From: an uncultured Eubacteriales bacterium
GTDB lineage: Bacteria > Bacillota > Clostridia > Peptostreptococcales > Anaerovoracaceae
Reading direction: 5' to 3'
Assembly (NCBI GenBank): GCA_902795265.1
Contig: CADBKM010000010.1
Location: 1 to 51,068, forward strand
Length of the DNA: 51,068 nt
In this document: positions 6,795 to 15,564 of the stretch, piece by piece
How the letters are laid out: every line of letters starts with the position of its first letter
How positions within the stretch are numbered: position 1 is the stretch's first letter
Notes under the pieces: generated by a model
Seen by the model: the letters and a program-made list of their open reading frames with translations, nothing else
The model's database searches: none
What the model was told of the DNA's origin: nothing
Translations under genes and position numbers: made by a program

Positions 6795-8765
6795 ATGAAC
6801 AAAGACCGTGAACATATACAGGGATTATTTGACAATGACGGCATCAAGGCTCCGGACAGTCTGTCCGAAGAACGAATGCTCGATCTGCTTGAATCCACTG
6901 AGGAAAAACAAAGCACAGATCCGAAAAGCGGATCATTTGAGAAACGCAGGCCAGCCCGCCGTCCGGCGCTGAAACGTGTCGTGTCGCTTGCTGCTGCAGC
7001 TTTGATAGCTGTTGCCGGCATCGGCGGCCTCACTGCGCTCATAACAGCTCCGCCTGATACTTCGACAGTAAACGGCGAACTTTATACTTTTAAAAACGAG
7101 AGAGAAATAAAAAATCTTGTGAACAAGCTTGATAAGAGTCCGCGTATCAGCCTCCAAAATATCGGTGATGAGGAGCTTATTGAAGATGAAACTCCTTTGT
7201 CTGACGGAGCATTGCAGGATTCAGGCAGTTCCTCCGCCGTGGCTGTCAGCAAATCATCCGGAGCATCTCATTCCGAGACCTATCTGCAGGTGGACAGCGT
7301 CGACGAGGCAGATATCATCAAAACTGATGGTAAATACATCTACTATGTAACAGATGACCGCGAAGTCGTCATACTTTCAGCAGAAGACGGAAAAACCGAG
7401 AAGCTCTCAACGATCGGAAACAGCGGGATCGAAAACTACATAGATGACATATATGTCAAAGGAGACAGGCTGATAACTGTCGGAACCGTCTACAAGGATG
7501 ACAGCGACGAAGAACTTTCCGGAATAGTCGTATATGACATCAGCGACCGCAGCAATCCCCAGCTGCTCTATGACTTCAATCAGACCGGAAACATACTTGC
7601 CAGCCGCATGATCGGTGACTATATATACCTCGTGACCAGCGATTATGTGTACAAAGGAGGACGTACGGTTCCTAAGTGCGGAAGCGGAAGCCTTAATAAC
7701 CTTGATGTTTCAGACATCTGCTGCATGCCTGATCCGGATGCTGCTTCATATATAGTATTGAGTGCGGTCGATATTGCCGCGAACAAACAGAGCCGCCCGG
7801 TTACCAAGGCAGTGCTCGGAGCAGGCGGCGAAATATTCTGCAGCGACAGGAATCTCTACTGCACCGCATCTGAATACGATGAGAATAGCGATGTTTTAAA
7901 TACACGCATCGTACGCACCGGTCTTGATGGAACAAAGATAAGATTCAACGCCACCACAAAGGTGCGCGGATATATCAATGACCAATTCTCAATGGATGAA
8001 AACGGTTCCTTCTTCCGCATCGCAACTACATCGGAACGTGCCGGAATGGATGTCAATAACCTGTATATTCTGGATGCCGACCTTAAGGAATCAGGCAAGG
8101 TCACGGGTTTTGCCCGCAACGAAAGCATAAAGGCAGTCCGTTATGTAGGCAGCAAGGCGTATGTGATCACTTATGAGGCCATAGATCCGCTTTTCGTAAT
8201 AGACCTTTCAGACCCGTCCGCTCCGCGTATTGAAGGCGAAGTGAAGATCGACGGCTTCTCAACCCTGCTTATCCCGATAAGCAGCAGCCGGCTGCTCGGC
8301 ATAGGCCATGCAACAGGTGACAACGGCTATGGAGGCGAATACGACAGCGGTCTTAAGCTCGCGCTCTTTGACATATCGGATCCGGCTAAACCTAAGGTTC
8401 TCGACAGCAAGGAATTTGAGAATATGTCTAGTATTGCCCAATACGACCACCACGCCCTTATGGTCAACAGCGAAGAAGGATATTATGCGATACCTTACGA
8501 GGTATGGAATGACACTCTTATAGATGACGGCGGTGTTCTCATTGACGAGCCTGAAGAATCTTCCCCGCAGGATGACTCCATATACGTCGAGCCGGAAACT
8601 GCTTACGAGACCGGAATGCTGTTGTTCAAGGCTGATGACACGATCAGTCAGACAGACAGGCACAAACTCGAAGGACAGCAGATCTATAGAGGCGTGTATA
8701 TAGGCGAATGGGTATATGCCCTCGATGAAGAAGGAAACGTTCAGAGTTTTAAGCCATCTTTCTAA
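6795..8765 (+). CDS. Membrane-anchored beta-propeller protein (Beta_propel domain), probable sigma-factor partner
   Basis: From ATG at 6795 (AAGGAG seven bases upstream) the product has 656 residues. Residues 1-55 are polar and cytoplasmic. A single membrane span follows (VVSLAAAALIAVAGIGGLTA, about residues 57-76). The rest is an extracytoplasmic region with repeats such as VDEADIIKTDGKYIYYVTDD, IVVYDISDRSNPQLLYDF and LFVIDLSDPSAPRIEGEVKI, matching the secreted C-terminal beta-propeller family (PF09826). The order sigma factor then single-span protein, with the short cytoplasmic N-terminus, suggests that it binds the sigma factor and senses something outside the cell. No zinc-binding anti-sigma motif (HxxxCxxC) is visible in the N-terminus, so the anti-sigma role is inferred from position. 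Confidence 0.85.
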   Translation: MNKDREHIQGLFDNDGIKAPDSLSEERMLDLLESTEEKQSTDPKSGSFEKRRPARRPALKRVVSLAAAALIAVAGIGGLTALITAPPDTSTVNGELYTFKNEREIKNLVNKLDKSPRISLQNIGDEELIEDETPLSDGALQDSGSSSAVAVSKSSGASHSETYLQVDSVDEADIIKTDGKYIYYVTDDREVVILSAEDGKTEKLSTIGNSGIENYIDDIYVKGDRLITVGTVYKDDSDEELSGIVVYDISDRSNPQLLYDFNQTGNILASRMIGDYIYLVTSDYVYKGGRTVPKCGSGSLNNLDVSDICCMPDPDAASYIVLSAVDIAANKQSRPVTKAVLGAGGEIFCSDRNLYCTASEYDENSDVLNTRIVRTGLDGTKIRFNATTKVRGYINDQFSMDENGSFFRIATTSERAGMDVNNLYILDADLKESGKVTGFARNESIKAVRYVGSKAYVITYEAIDPLFVIDLSDPSAPRIEGEVKIDGFSTLLIPISSSRLLGIGHATGDNGYGGEYDSGLKLALFDISDPAKPKVLDSKEFENMSSIAQYDHHALMVNSEEGYYAIPYEVWNDTLIDDGGVLIDEPEESSPQDDSIYVEPETAYETGMLLFKADDTISQTDRHKLEGQQIYRGVYIGEWVYALDEEGNVQSFKPSF

Positions 8766-8789
8766 AAGGAGCATCCGCACTATAAATCA

Positions 8790-8818
8790 TTGCATTGAAA
8801 GCCGTCCGATAGTACAAT
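8790..8818 (+). promoter_or_regulatory. Promoter for DUF4914/rqcH unit
   Basis: TTGCAT (8790-8795) is followed after exactly 17 bases by TACAAT (8813-8818). The predicted leader to the ATG at 8877 is about 52 bases. Confidence 0.7.
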
Positions 8819-8876
8819 AAACAGAACTGTGATTACTTTTACGCACAGAAACTTAAAAAACTAAAGGATTGACTTA

Positions 8877-10805
8877 ATGAAATCTGATTATCTTAACAAA
8901 ATGAAGTTACCGGCCGATCTTATGGCCGCACTGAAAGCCTGCCCTAACATTTACTTTCCGAAGACCAAGCAGGAGCTCTATGAGCTTTGCTTCGGCACCT
9001 CGGGAGGCAGCGTGCAGATAGTAGGCTACACTATTCCGGGAGAAGGCTATATACAGGAAGCTGAGGTCGTCCGCTGCAAAAACGGCGCATCAGTAAACTT
9101 CACAGATGAGTACATGAGAAGGCGCGCTCCTAACTGCATGTATATCGGCGATGATCTGCCTACAGACAAGCCTCGCTTCAAAGAGTCCTGGGGAATGGAG
9201 TTCGGAGATCTGCGAGCAGCAACCATGAACTGGCTGTCATCGCAGAATCTCGTCATGATGCCTGCAGGCATCGGCGGCAAGGCTCATACATATTCGTGCC
9301 TTGTGGTCTGCCCTGCCAACGCAGCATTCTTCGCGTACGCACTCTCGAACATACAGGACTTCATCAGCATAGATGATATAAAAGACGGCTATGAGCCGAG
9401 ATCCATCATCTATGTTGCGCCTCCTTTCAGGCACACCCACTTCGGCGGCAAGCAGGCAGTAGTACATTGCCGCGGCAGCAAGCTGCATGAAGTATTCTCA
9501 TACAATCTCTATCCGGGTCCAAGCGCCAAAAAAGGCGTATTCGCCATACTCCTTGATATCGGAGAAAGCGAAGGCTGGATCACCAACCACGCTTCCGCAG
9601 CCCTGCTGCAGACTCCGTATGAGAACGAGTTCGTATTCATGCACGAGGGCGCTTCCGGCGGCGGCAAGAGCGAGATGCTCGAGCAGATACACCGCGAATC
9701 GGACAACCGTGTTCTCGTCGCAAAAGACAATGTTACAGGCGAGTCCTTCCACCTCAATCTCGGAGATACCTGCGACATCTTCCCTATCGCCGACGATATG
9801 GTAATGGCACATAAAGATCTCCAGAACGATTCCGGAAAGCTCGTTATCGCCGATGCCGAGAACGGCTGGTTCCTCAGAGTTGACGGTGACAAATACTACG
9901 GCAACATCCCTCTTTACGAGAGGATCAGCATACATCCTGAAGAGCCGCTCGAATTCTTCAATATCGACGGAACACCCGGAGCTACATGCCTCATCTGGGA
10001 GCACACGATCGAGTCAAACGGAAAGCCGTGCTCGAATCCGAGAGTCATCATTCCTCGCGATATGATAGACAATATCATTCCGGGAGATGAACCTCTTGAG
10101 GTCGACGTACGTTCATTCGGCGTAAGGATGCCGCCAAGCACAAAGGATGCTCCTGACTACGGCATCATGGGATTCGTACAGATCGTGCCGCCTGCACTGG
10201 CATGGCTCTGGAGACTTATTTCGCCGCGCGGATTCAAGAATCCTTCCATAGCGGACAATTCCGGCGGAAGCGGTCTCTCGGCTGAGGGAGTCGGATCATA
10301 CTGGCCGTTCTCCACAGGTCAGAAAGTGACACAGGCAAACATGCTTCTTCACCAGATAGTAAATACTCCGAACACGCTGAACATTCTTATTCCTAACCAG
10401 CACATCGGAGCATACAAGGTCGGATTCATGGCTGAGTGGATCACCCGCGAGTACCTTGCCCGCAGGAGCTGCACTTTAATGGAGAAGCATCTGGTAGAAG
10501 CCCGCTGCCCTCTCTTCGGATATTCTCTCGATGAGATGCGCATAGACGGACAGCACATACGACTCAACTTCCTGAGACCTGAGCTTCAGGTAAGACTTGG
10601 TGATGACGGCTACGATGCCTGCGCAAAGATACTCACGGATTTCTTCAAGAAAGAGCTGCAGCAGTTCCTCGTTCCTGAACTTGACCCTCTGGGCAGACAG
10701 ATAATCGAACTCTGCATGAACGATGCGCCTCTTTCCGAGTATCTCAAGCTGACGCCTATCAACAGCATCAAGAGCAGTCACGGAAAAGGCAGACAGAACA
10801 AATAA
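8877..10805 (+). CDS. DUF4914 family protein (PEP carboxykinase-like P-loop protein)
   Basis: The 642-residue protein matches what I recall of DUF4914, a family distantly related to PEP carboxykinase. It has a kinase-1 style P-loop, HEGASGGGKSEM (about residues 256-267), followed by a possible metal-site region LGDTCDIFPIADDM, and an N-terminal half with MPAGIGGKAHTYSCLVVCPA. No membrane segment is present. The function is not established for the family; nucleotide-dependent phosphoryl transfer is an inference from the P-loop. AAAGGA lies eight bases upstream of the ATG. The rqcH gene begins three bases after its stop, so the two are co-transcribed from the promoter at 8790-8818. Confidence 0.78.
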   Translation: MKSDYLNKMKLPADLMAALKACPNIYFPKTKQELYELCFGTSGGSVQIVGYTIPGEGYIQEAEVVRCKNGASVNFTDEYMRRRAPNCMYIGDDLPTDKPRFKESWGMEFGDLRAATMNWLSSQNLVMMPAGIGGKAHTYSCLVVCPANAAFFAYALSNIQDFISIDDIKDGYEPRSIIYVAPPFRHTHFGGKQAVVHCRGSKLHEVFSYNLYPGPSAKKGVFAILLDIGESEGWITNHASAALLQTPYENEFVFMHEGASGGGKSEMLEQIHRESDNRVLVAKDNVTGESFHLNLGDTCDIFPIADDMVMAHKDLQNDSGKLVIADAENGWFLRVDGDKYYGNIPLYERISIHPEEPLEFFNIDGTPGATCLIWEHTIESNGKPCSNPRVIIPRDMIDNIIPGDEPLEVDVRSFGVRMPPSTKDAPDYGIMGFVQIVPPALAWLWRLISPRGFKNPSIADNSGGSGLSAEGVGSYWPFSTGQKVTQANMLLHQIVNTPNTLNILIPNQHIGAYKVGFMAEWITREYLARRSCTLMEKHLVEARCPLFGYSLDEMRIDGQHIRLNFLRPELQVRLGDDGYDACAKILTDFFKKELQQFLVPELDPLGRQIIELCMNDAPLSEYLKLTPINSIKSSHGKGRQNK

Positions 10806-10808
10806 CAC

Positions 10809-12527
10809 ATGGCTTACGATGGTATCATTACATATGCTGCTGCAAAAGAATTAAAAGAACGCATCGTGCTCGGCAAGATCGAAAAGGTCTACCAGCCGGG
10901 TCCCGAAGATCTTTTGGTGCACATTCACACTGCGCGTGGGAATGTGCGCCTTTTCATTTCGTGCAACAGCCAGGCTGCCCGCGTCTGTCTCACAGGCGGC
11001 AGCTACACTAATCCGGATCAGCCCCCTACCTTCTGCATGCTTCTCAGGAAGCATCTGCAGGGCGGCCGCATAACAGCCTTAAGGCAGAAGGATTCGGAGC
11101 GTATATTCGAGATCGACATTGAGGCTCAGAACGAGCTCGGCTTTTCCGTATGCCGAAGGCTCATAGTCGAGATCATGTCAAAACACAGCAATATCGTTCT
11201 TATCGACCTCGAAAGCGGCAAGATAATCGACTCAATAAAACGCATCTCCATTGACGTAAACAGATACCGCCAGCTTCTGCCCGGAGTGGTATACAAGTAC
11301 CCTCCTGCTCAGGACAAACTGCCATTTACTGAAGTGACAGCAGATACCGAGCTGCCGCATGATGACCGTGCAATCATGTCACGCATCGCCGGCATCTCCC
11401 CTTCCATAAGCCGCGAGATGCTCGCAGGATGCTATACGACTCACGATGCTTCGGTCATATCGGTAGTACCTGCCCGAAGACTGGTCGATATACTCGCCTC
11501 AATAGATGACGGCAGCGCAAGGCCGCGCGTTTATGTCGACGGCGAAGGGACCCCGAGGGAGTTTCATATAACCCCTCTGTCTGAGTTTGAAGAGCTCAGC
11601 ACCATATACTTCGACACTGTGTCGGAGTGCATCGATTATTACTATTCGAACCGTGTGGCTTCAAACATGGTCAGGCAGAAGTCCATGCCTATGCTCAAGT
11701 CCGTTCAGGCCTCGCTGAGCAAAGCACTTCTCAAAAAGAAGAAGCTGTCGGAGGATCTTCTCAACGCCGAGAACTCAGATAAGTACAGGCTGTTCGGGGA
11801 GCTGCTGACTGCTAACCTTCACCTTGTGAAGCCGGGCAGCAGAAGCGTAAAAGTCATAAACTACTACGACGGTCAGGAGATAAGCATACCGCTCGACGAA
11901 AAGATATCCGCGCCGGCAAATGCCCAGAAGTACTTCAAGAAGTACTCCAAGGCCAGGACAGCCATACACGAGAAGCAGAGTCAGCTCGAAGATAACGAGA
12001 AAGACATAGCTTATCTTGAATCCGTAATACAGAACATAGAGTCAGCAGGCGATGTTCCCCTGCTCGACTCCATAAGGGATGAGCTTGAACAGACAGGCTA
12101 TTTAAGAAGAAGGCAGAAAGCTTCGCAGAGAAAGAAAAAGAACCATAAGCCCGAGCCGATCAGGTATACACTGAACGACGGTACCCCTGTTCTGGTCGGG
12201 CGCAACAACACCGAAAACGACTGGCTCACCATGAAGTTCGCATCCAAGACCGATGTCTGGATGCATACCAAGGATATACCGGGATCTCATGTAATAGTCA
12301 GACTCGAAGACGGCCGCAGTATCAACGACCTTCCGGCAGAACTCATATACGAGGCTGCATCGATAGCCGCTTACCACAGCAAAGCGTCCGGCAGCGACAA
12401 CGTGCCCGTTGACTATGTTCCGGTCAGATATGTCAAAAAGCCTAACGGCTCAAAACCGGGCATGGTCATATTCACTCATAATCAGACAGTTTACGTGACA
12501 CCGAAGCTGCCCGGATCAAAAAAATAA
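10809..12527 (+). CDS. rqcH: NFACT family protein, RqcH (ribosome quality control)
   Basis: The 572-residue product has the NFACT-N domain (residues 1 to about 200: MAYDGIITYAAAKELKERI, LLRKHLQGGRI, VEIMSKHSNIVLID), a coiled-coil middle (about residues 290-440: KALLKKKKLSEDLLNAENSD and HEKQSQLEDNEKDIAYLESV) and the NFACT-R domain at the C-terminus (GRNNTENDWLTMKFASKTDV, WMHTKDIPGSHVIVRLED). RqcH binds split large ribosomal subunits with tRNA-Ala and adds C-terminal alanine tails to stalled chains. The position of the conserved Asp-Arg pair near residue 97 holds Glu97-Arg98 here. There is no clear Shine-Dalgarno sequence; translation is probably coupled to the preceding gene, which ends three bases upstream. 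Confidence 0.92.
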   Translation: MAYDGIITYAAAKELKERIVLGKIEKVYQPGPEDLLVHIHTARGNVRLFISCNSQAARVCLTGGSYTNPDQPPTFCMLLRKHLQGGRITALRQKDSERIFEIDIEAQNELGFSVCRRLIVEIMSKHSNIVLIDLESGKIIDSIKRISIDVNRYRQLLPGVVYKYPPAQDKLPFTEVTADTELPHDDRAIMSRIAGISPSISREMLAGCYTTHDASVISVVPARRLVDILASIDDGSARPRVYVDGEGTPREFHITPLSEFEELSTIYFDTVSECIDYYYSNRVASNMVRQKSMPMLKSVQASLSKALLKKKKLSEDLLNAENSDKYRLFGELLTANLHLVKPGSRSVKVINYYDGQEISIPLDEKISAPANAQKYFKKYSKARTAIHEKQSQLEDNEKDIAYLESVIQNIESAGDVPLLDSIRDELEQTGYLRRRQKASQRKKKNHKPEPIRYTLNDGTPVLVGRNNTENDWLTMKFASKTDVWMHTKDIPGSHVIVRLEDGRSINDLPAELIYEAASIAAYHSKASGSDNVPVDYVPVRYVKKPNGSKPGMVIFTHNQTVYVTPKLPGSKK

Positions 12528-12530
12528 ACT

Positions 12531-12560
12531 AGTGAAATCATATCTGAAAAGGAGTACAAT
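12531..12560 (+). promoter_or_regulatory. Probable promoter of tRNA-Val gene
   Basis: TACAAT at 12555-12560 is a good -10 box, with a weak GTGAAA at -35 (17-base spacing). A perfect GC-rich hairpin, CGTGCGC with GCGCACG (12564-12585), sits between it and the tRNA and would lie at the start of the precursor. Confidence 0.45.
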
Positions 12561-12594
12561 AGTCGTGCGCGGTCAGACGCGCACGGCTTAATAA

Positions 12595-12670
12595 GGTCTG
12601 TTAGCTCAGCTGGGAGAGCGCATGGGTCACAACCATGATGTCGCGGGTTCGAGTCCCTCACAGACCACCA
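12595..12670 (+). tRNA. tRNA-Val (anticodon CAC)
   Basis: The acceptor stem GGTCTGT pairs with ACAGACC. The D arm is GCTC/GAGC with an AGCTGGGA loop. The anticodon stem CATGG/CCATG encloses the loop GTCACAA, so the anticodon is CAC (valine GUG codons). The T arm contains GTTCGAGTCC with a C-U opposition at the second pair of the stem. The CCA end is encoded at 12668-12670. The total is 76 bases and no intron is present. Confidence 0.95.
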
Positions 12671-12675
12671 AAAAA

Positions 12676-12702
12676 ACAGATGCCCCTATGGCATCTGTTT
12701 TT
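12676..12702 (+). terminator. Intrinsic terminator after tRNA-Val
   Basis: ACAGATGCC (12676-12684) pairs with GGCATCTGT (12690-12698) around CCTAT, followed by a T-run. Confidence 0.92.
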
Positions 12703-12737
12703 CTTATGATTTGGAAACTTGTCCACTTCGTCTTTTC

Positions 12738-14330
12738 TTATTTTTTACCTTTATATTTGAAACACAGCATCGTAATATCGTCGAACTGCGGCGCTTCACC
12801 GACGAACTCGTCTATTGCATTCTTCATGGCCGGCAGCAGTTCTTCAGGCTGCGCATCTTTGTTTCTGTTAAGCGCATCGAGCATGCGGTCTTCTCCGAAC
12901 AGCTCTTCTTTTATATTGGTAGCTTCCGTAACTCCGTCTGTATATACAAAGAGTGAGTCTCCCGGTTCAAGAGTGAATTCATGCTCTCTGAAGTTGATAC
13001 CGTCTATAGTCGCTACTGCAGGTGAGTGTCTGTACTCTATTACCTCGTAAGAGCCATCCGCTTTTTTCAGCACCGGATGCTCATGGCCTGCGTTCGAGAC
13101 TATACCCTTTCCGGTACTTATCTCGATCACAGCGAGCCATACTGTTACAAACATACCTGTATCGTTGCCGTCGAGGAGCTGCGAGTTGACCTTTGCCATA
13201 ACCTCCGCCGGACTCTTGCCGGACTGGGTGTTGGTCTTTATGAGTATTTTCGATATCGCCATGAACAGAGCTGCCGGAACTCCCTTGCCGGACACATCAG
13301 CCATTACGAGCGCTATGTGGTCGTCATCCACCATGAAGAAGTCGTAGAAGTCTCCGCCTACTTCCTTTGCAGGTATCATCGCGGCATACAGATTGAACTC
13401 CTCACGGTCAGGATAAGGCGGGAATATGCTAGGGAGCATTCCTTCCTGGATCCTCTGTGCGATATGCAGCTCAGTGCCTATGCGCTCTTTTTCAATAGTG
13501 ACCGCAGACAGCTCCTTTATGTAGCTCTTGAGGTCACCATCCATTTTAACGATCGCGCCGGCAAGATCTTCGATCTCATCACCTGTATGGATATCGATAT
13601 CGAACTTTCTGTCGCTTTCAAGGTGATTTATCATCTCGTCAGCACTGGTTCTCAGCATTCTGATCGGATTGATAAGCCTCTTCTCGATAAGCGAGTAGAA
13701 CAGCGTCATTGCGATCAGCGTGATGCCGAATATCGAAAGCATGATGATAAGGATATAGTTTAAAATGCTTTTTCCGATGTAAGGAGCAGACAGATCGACA
13801 GCTGCTATCGCAACAGCCTCACCTTCGCTGTTGAATATCGGAGAATATGCTGAAGCAATGAAACCGTATTTCTCATCTCTCTGAAGACTGATCTTTTCAG
13901 GAGGATCCTTTCTCATTACCGCAAAGGTTGCCGCCTTGCTCTCTTCACTCATGTAAGCCTCATGCTCACCGAGCTCACAGTACCCTTCCTCGTAATAAGC
14001 ATCCCATACGTAGACAAGATCATTTTCATACGGTACAAAAACATAGTAGTACTTGATGTTTGTCTCACGCTGGACCGAATTCATATAAGCGAGGATCCCG
14101 TAATAATAATCATCCGGTTCAAGTGTCTCAACATAATTGAGAACTTCATCGCCATTGATAGCGCCCGCGAGCGAACGCGTATAATCAAAAGCCTGGTTGC
14201 TCAGGTTCTTCATCTGCGAAAAGTAATACTGGACGCAAACAAGGCTTCCGGTCGCAACAACAAGAGCAATTGCGAAAATCACAATGCTCTTCAGCATAGT
14301 ATTTTTTATGCTGTTTGTCTTTTTTTTCAT
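12738..14330 (-). CDS. Membrane-bound PP2C/SpoIIE-type serine phosphatase (RsbU-like) with HAMP domain
   Basis: The 530-residue protein has an N-terminal membrane span (about residues 11-31), an extracytoplasmic sensor region of about 150 residues, a second span (about 183-205), a HAMP linker (LINPIRMLRTSADEMINHLE), a short helix, and a SpoIIE/RsbU phosphatase domain (about 300-530). Metal-binding motifs are visible: AKEVGGDFYDFFMVDDDHIA, ALVMADVSGKGVPAALFM, VTVWLAVIEI and FVYTDGVTEATN, with a final FDDITMLCF. Such proteins dephosphorylate anti-sigma-factor antagonists in response to external signals. No antagonist or anti-sigma kinase gene is nearby. It overlaps the end of the upstream acyltransferase-like gene by four bases (ATGA), so the two are coupled. 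Confidence 0.9.
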   Translation of the reverse strand: MKKKTNSIKNTMLKSIVIFAIALVVATGSLVCVQYYFSQMKNLSNQAFDYTRSLAGAINGDEVLNYVETLEPDDYYYGILAYMNSVQRETNIKYYYVFVPYENDLVYVWDAYYEEGYCELGEHEAYMSEESKAATFAVMRKDPPEKISLQRDEKYGFIASAYSPIFNSEGEAVAIAAVDLSAPYIGKSILNYILIIMLSIFGITLIAMTLFYSLIEKRLINPIRMLRTSADEMINHLESDRKFDIDIHTGDEIEDLAGAIVKMDGDLKSYIKELSAVTIEKERIGTELHIAQRIQEGMLPSIFPPYPDREEFNLYAAMIPAKEVGGDFYDFFMVDDDHIALVMADVSGKGVPAALFMAISKILIKTNTQSGKSPAEVMAKVNSQLLDGNDTGMFVTVWLAVIEISTGKGIVSNAGHEHPVLKKADGSYEVIEYRHSPAVATIDGINFREHEFTLEPGDSLFVYTDGVTEATNIKEELFGEDRMLDALNRNKDAQPEELLPAMKNAIDEFVGEAPQFDDITMLCFKYKGKK

Positions 14331-15481
14331 GACGCGCTTTCAGATCCTCTATTGAGTGCTCTTCTTCCCAAATGTATCGTTTTCCAGATCCGGTAATAAT
14401 GTGATATTACCAGTGAAACGATAAGTATAGCAAACGAAAGCAGCAGCGTCTGCCAGACAGGCAGTACCTGCGTTCCGTTCTTTATATATAGTATAACATT
14501 AGTTATTGTTCTTACGAATACCCAATGTATACAGTATATCGAAGTAATTCCGGTGCTGACCTCTGAAAGGAAGCTTTTAGCACGCGTTCCAAGCACTTTT
14601 GACAGCTGGTGCCATATGCCAAGCATGCCTATGTTGAGGCAGAGGCATACGCAAATATCCCAGATCATCATGTGATAATAGCAGTTCTGCCCCTCGCCGA
14701 ACATGCCCCATCCGAAGTGAATGCCTATCGGGAAGTATATCGCAGCAGCTATAAGTGCCGGTGTTGATATGATGCGGTAAAATGCGGGCTTGTTTTTTAC
14801 CCGTATGAGCACCTTGCCGAAAGCAAAGCCGCAGACCGGCATCACAAGCCAGTTAAAGAACGGGAAATCCGAGATAACATAGCCTGTGGCATCATCGGTA
14901 CCGATGAAATACCCGAGGAATGTATTGCCCATGGCAGACCCTGTATCGATTTCTCCGATAACAGAGCACGCAAGAGCTGATACCGCAGAGATCGCTATCA
15001 TCGTGCTGCTTTTAAGATCAAACCGCCTGAATATGGCTATGGCTATTATAGCCAGGCCTGCGAAAAGCAGCACGTCGTTTCCGAGCCATCTGTAAAGCAG
15101 CGGATCTATGAAATGCTCCCTGTCGCCGCTGATCTTATAGCCGATCAGATACGGGATAAGAAACCTGCAGGTGTTGCTCAGATAAAAGATGCCTATAAGA
15201 GTCAGGCCCCTCTTTATCTGCTGTTCAAATTTGACCTTGCGGCTGTAGACCAGCCCGATCCCCATGGCGAAAAGATACATAGGGGCGCTGAAAGGTCCGC
15301 CGATTATGGTATCAAAAAGATAAGGGATGCCGCTGTTCAGCCCTTCATCCGTCGTGCATTCAATAATGCAGTGGATGAAAGGCAGCATCAGTACCATCTC
15401 TGCCTTGGCGATATCGACATCAAGCTGTCGTCCGCAATTTACAGGCTCATCAGCCAGCTGATCTCTTATTTTCTGTACCAT
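14327..15481 (-). CDS. Multi-pass membrane acyltransferase-like protein
   Basis: The 384-residue product has about ten hydrophobic segments and resembles the Acyl_transf_3/DUF1624 group of integral-membrane acyltransferases that modify surface sugars or lipids. Recognisable parts are KAEMVLMLPFIHCIIECTTD near the start, GGPFSAPMYLFAMGIGLVYS, FPFFNWLVMPVCGFAFGKVL and SIYCIHWVFVRTI near the end. A histidine in the first segment (about residue 37) fits the position of the conserved His of the family, but this is tentative. No Shine-Dalgarno sequence precedes the ATG at 15481. An extended -10 (TGCTAAAAT) ends six bases upstream, so the mRNA is probably leaderless. It leads a two-gene unit with the phosphatase, which could link a surface-modification enzyme to a signalling switch. 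Confidence 0.7.
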   Translation of the reverse strand: MVQKIRDQLADEPVNCGRQLDVDIAKAEMVLMLPFIHCIIECTTDEGLNSGIPYLFDTIIGGPFSAPMYLFAMGIGLVYSRKVKFEQQIKRGLTLIGIFYLSNTCRFLIPYLIGYKISGDREHFIDPLLYRWLGNDVLLFAGLAIIAIAIFRRFDLKSSTMIAISAVSALACSVIGEIDTGSAMGNTFLGYFIGTDDATGYVISDFPFFNWLVMPVCGFAFGKVLIRVKNKPAFYRIISTPALIAAAIYFPIGIHFGWGMFGEGQNCYYHMMIWDICVCLCLNIGMLGIWHQLSKVLGTRAKSFLSEVSTGITSIYCIHWVFVRTITNVILYIKNGTQVLPVWQTLLLSFAILIVSLVISHYYRIWKTIHLGRRALNRGSESAS

Positions 15482-15487
15482 AAAACA

Positions 15488-15496
15488 ATTTTAGCA
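15488..15496 (-). promoter_or_regulatory. Extended -10 promoter of membrane acyltransferase-like gene
   Basis: On the minus strand TGC (15496-15494) is followed by TAAAAT (15493-15488). The ATG begins six bases later at 15481, so the start point falls at the start codon. Confidence 0.55.
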
Positions 15497-15528
15497 GATA
15501 ACGAGCTTTATTTGAAAGTAAAAACACA

Positions 15529-15557
15529 TTGAGAATCAGCTGTTTCGATAGTATCAT
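15529..15557 (+). promoter_or_regulatory. Promoter of lspA
   Basis: TTGAGA (15529-15534) and TATCAT (15552-15557) are separated by 17 bases. The ATG of lspA begins seven bases after the -10 box and no Shine-Dalgarno sequence lies between them. Confidence 0.65.
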
Positions 15558-15564
15558 TAGAAAA

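Noticed and set aside
12564-12585. Hairpin CGTGCGC/GCGCACG as a terminator
   Set aside because: No T-run follows; it overlaps the start of the tRNA precursor and is more likely part of the promoter-proximal region.
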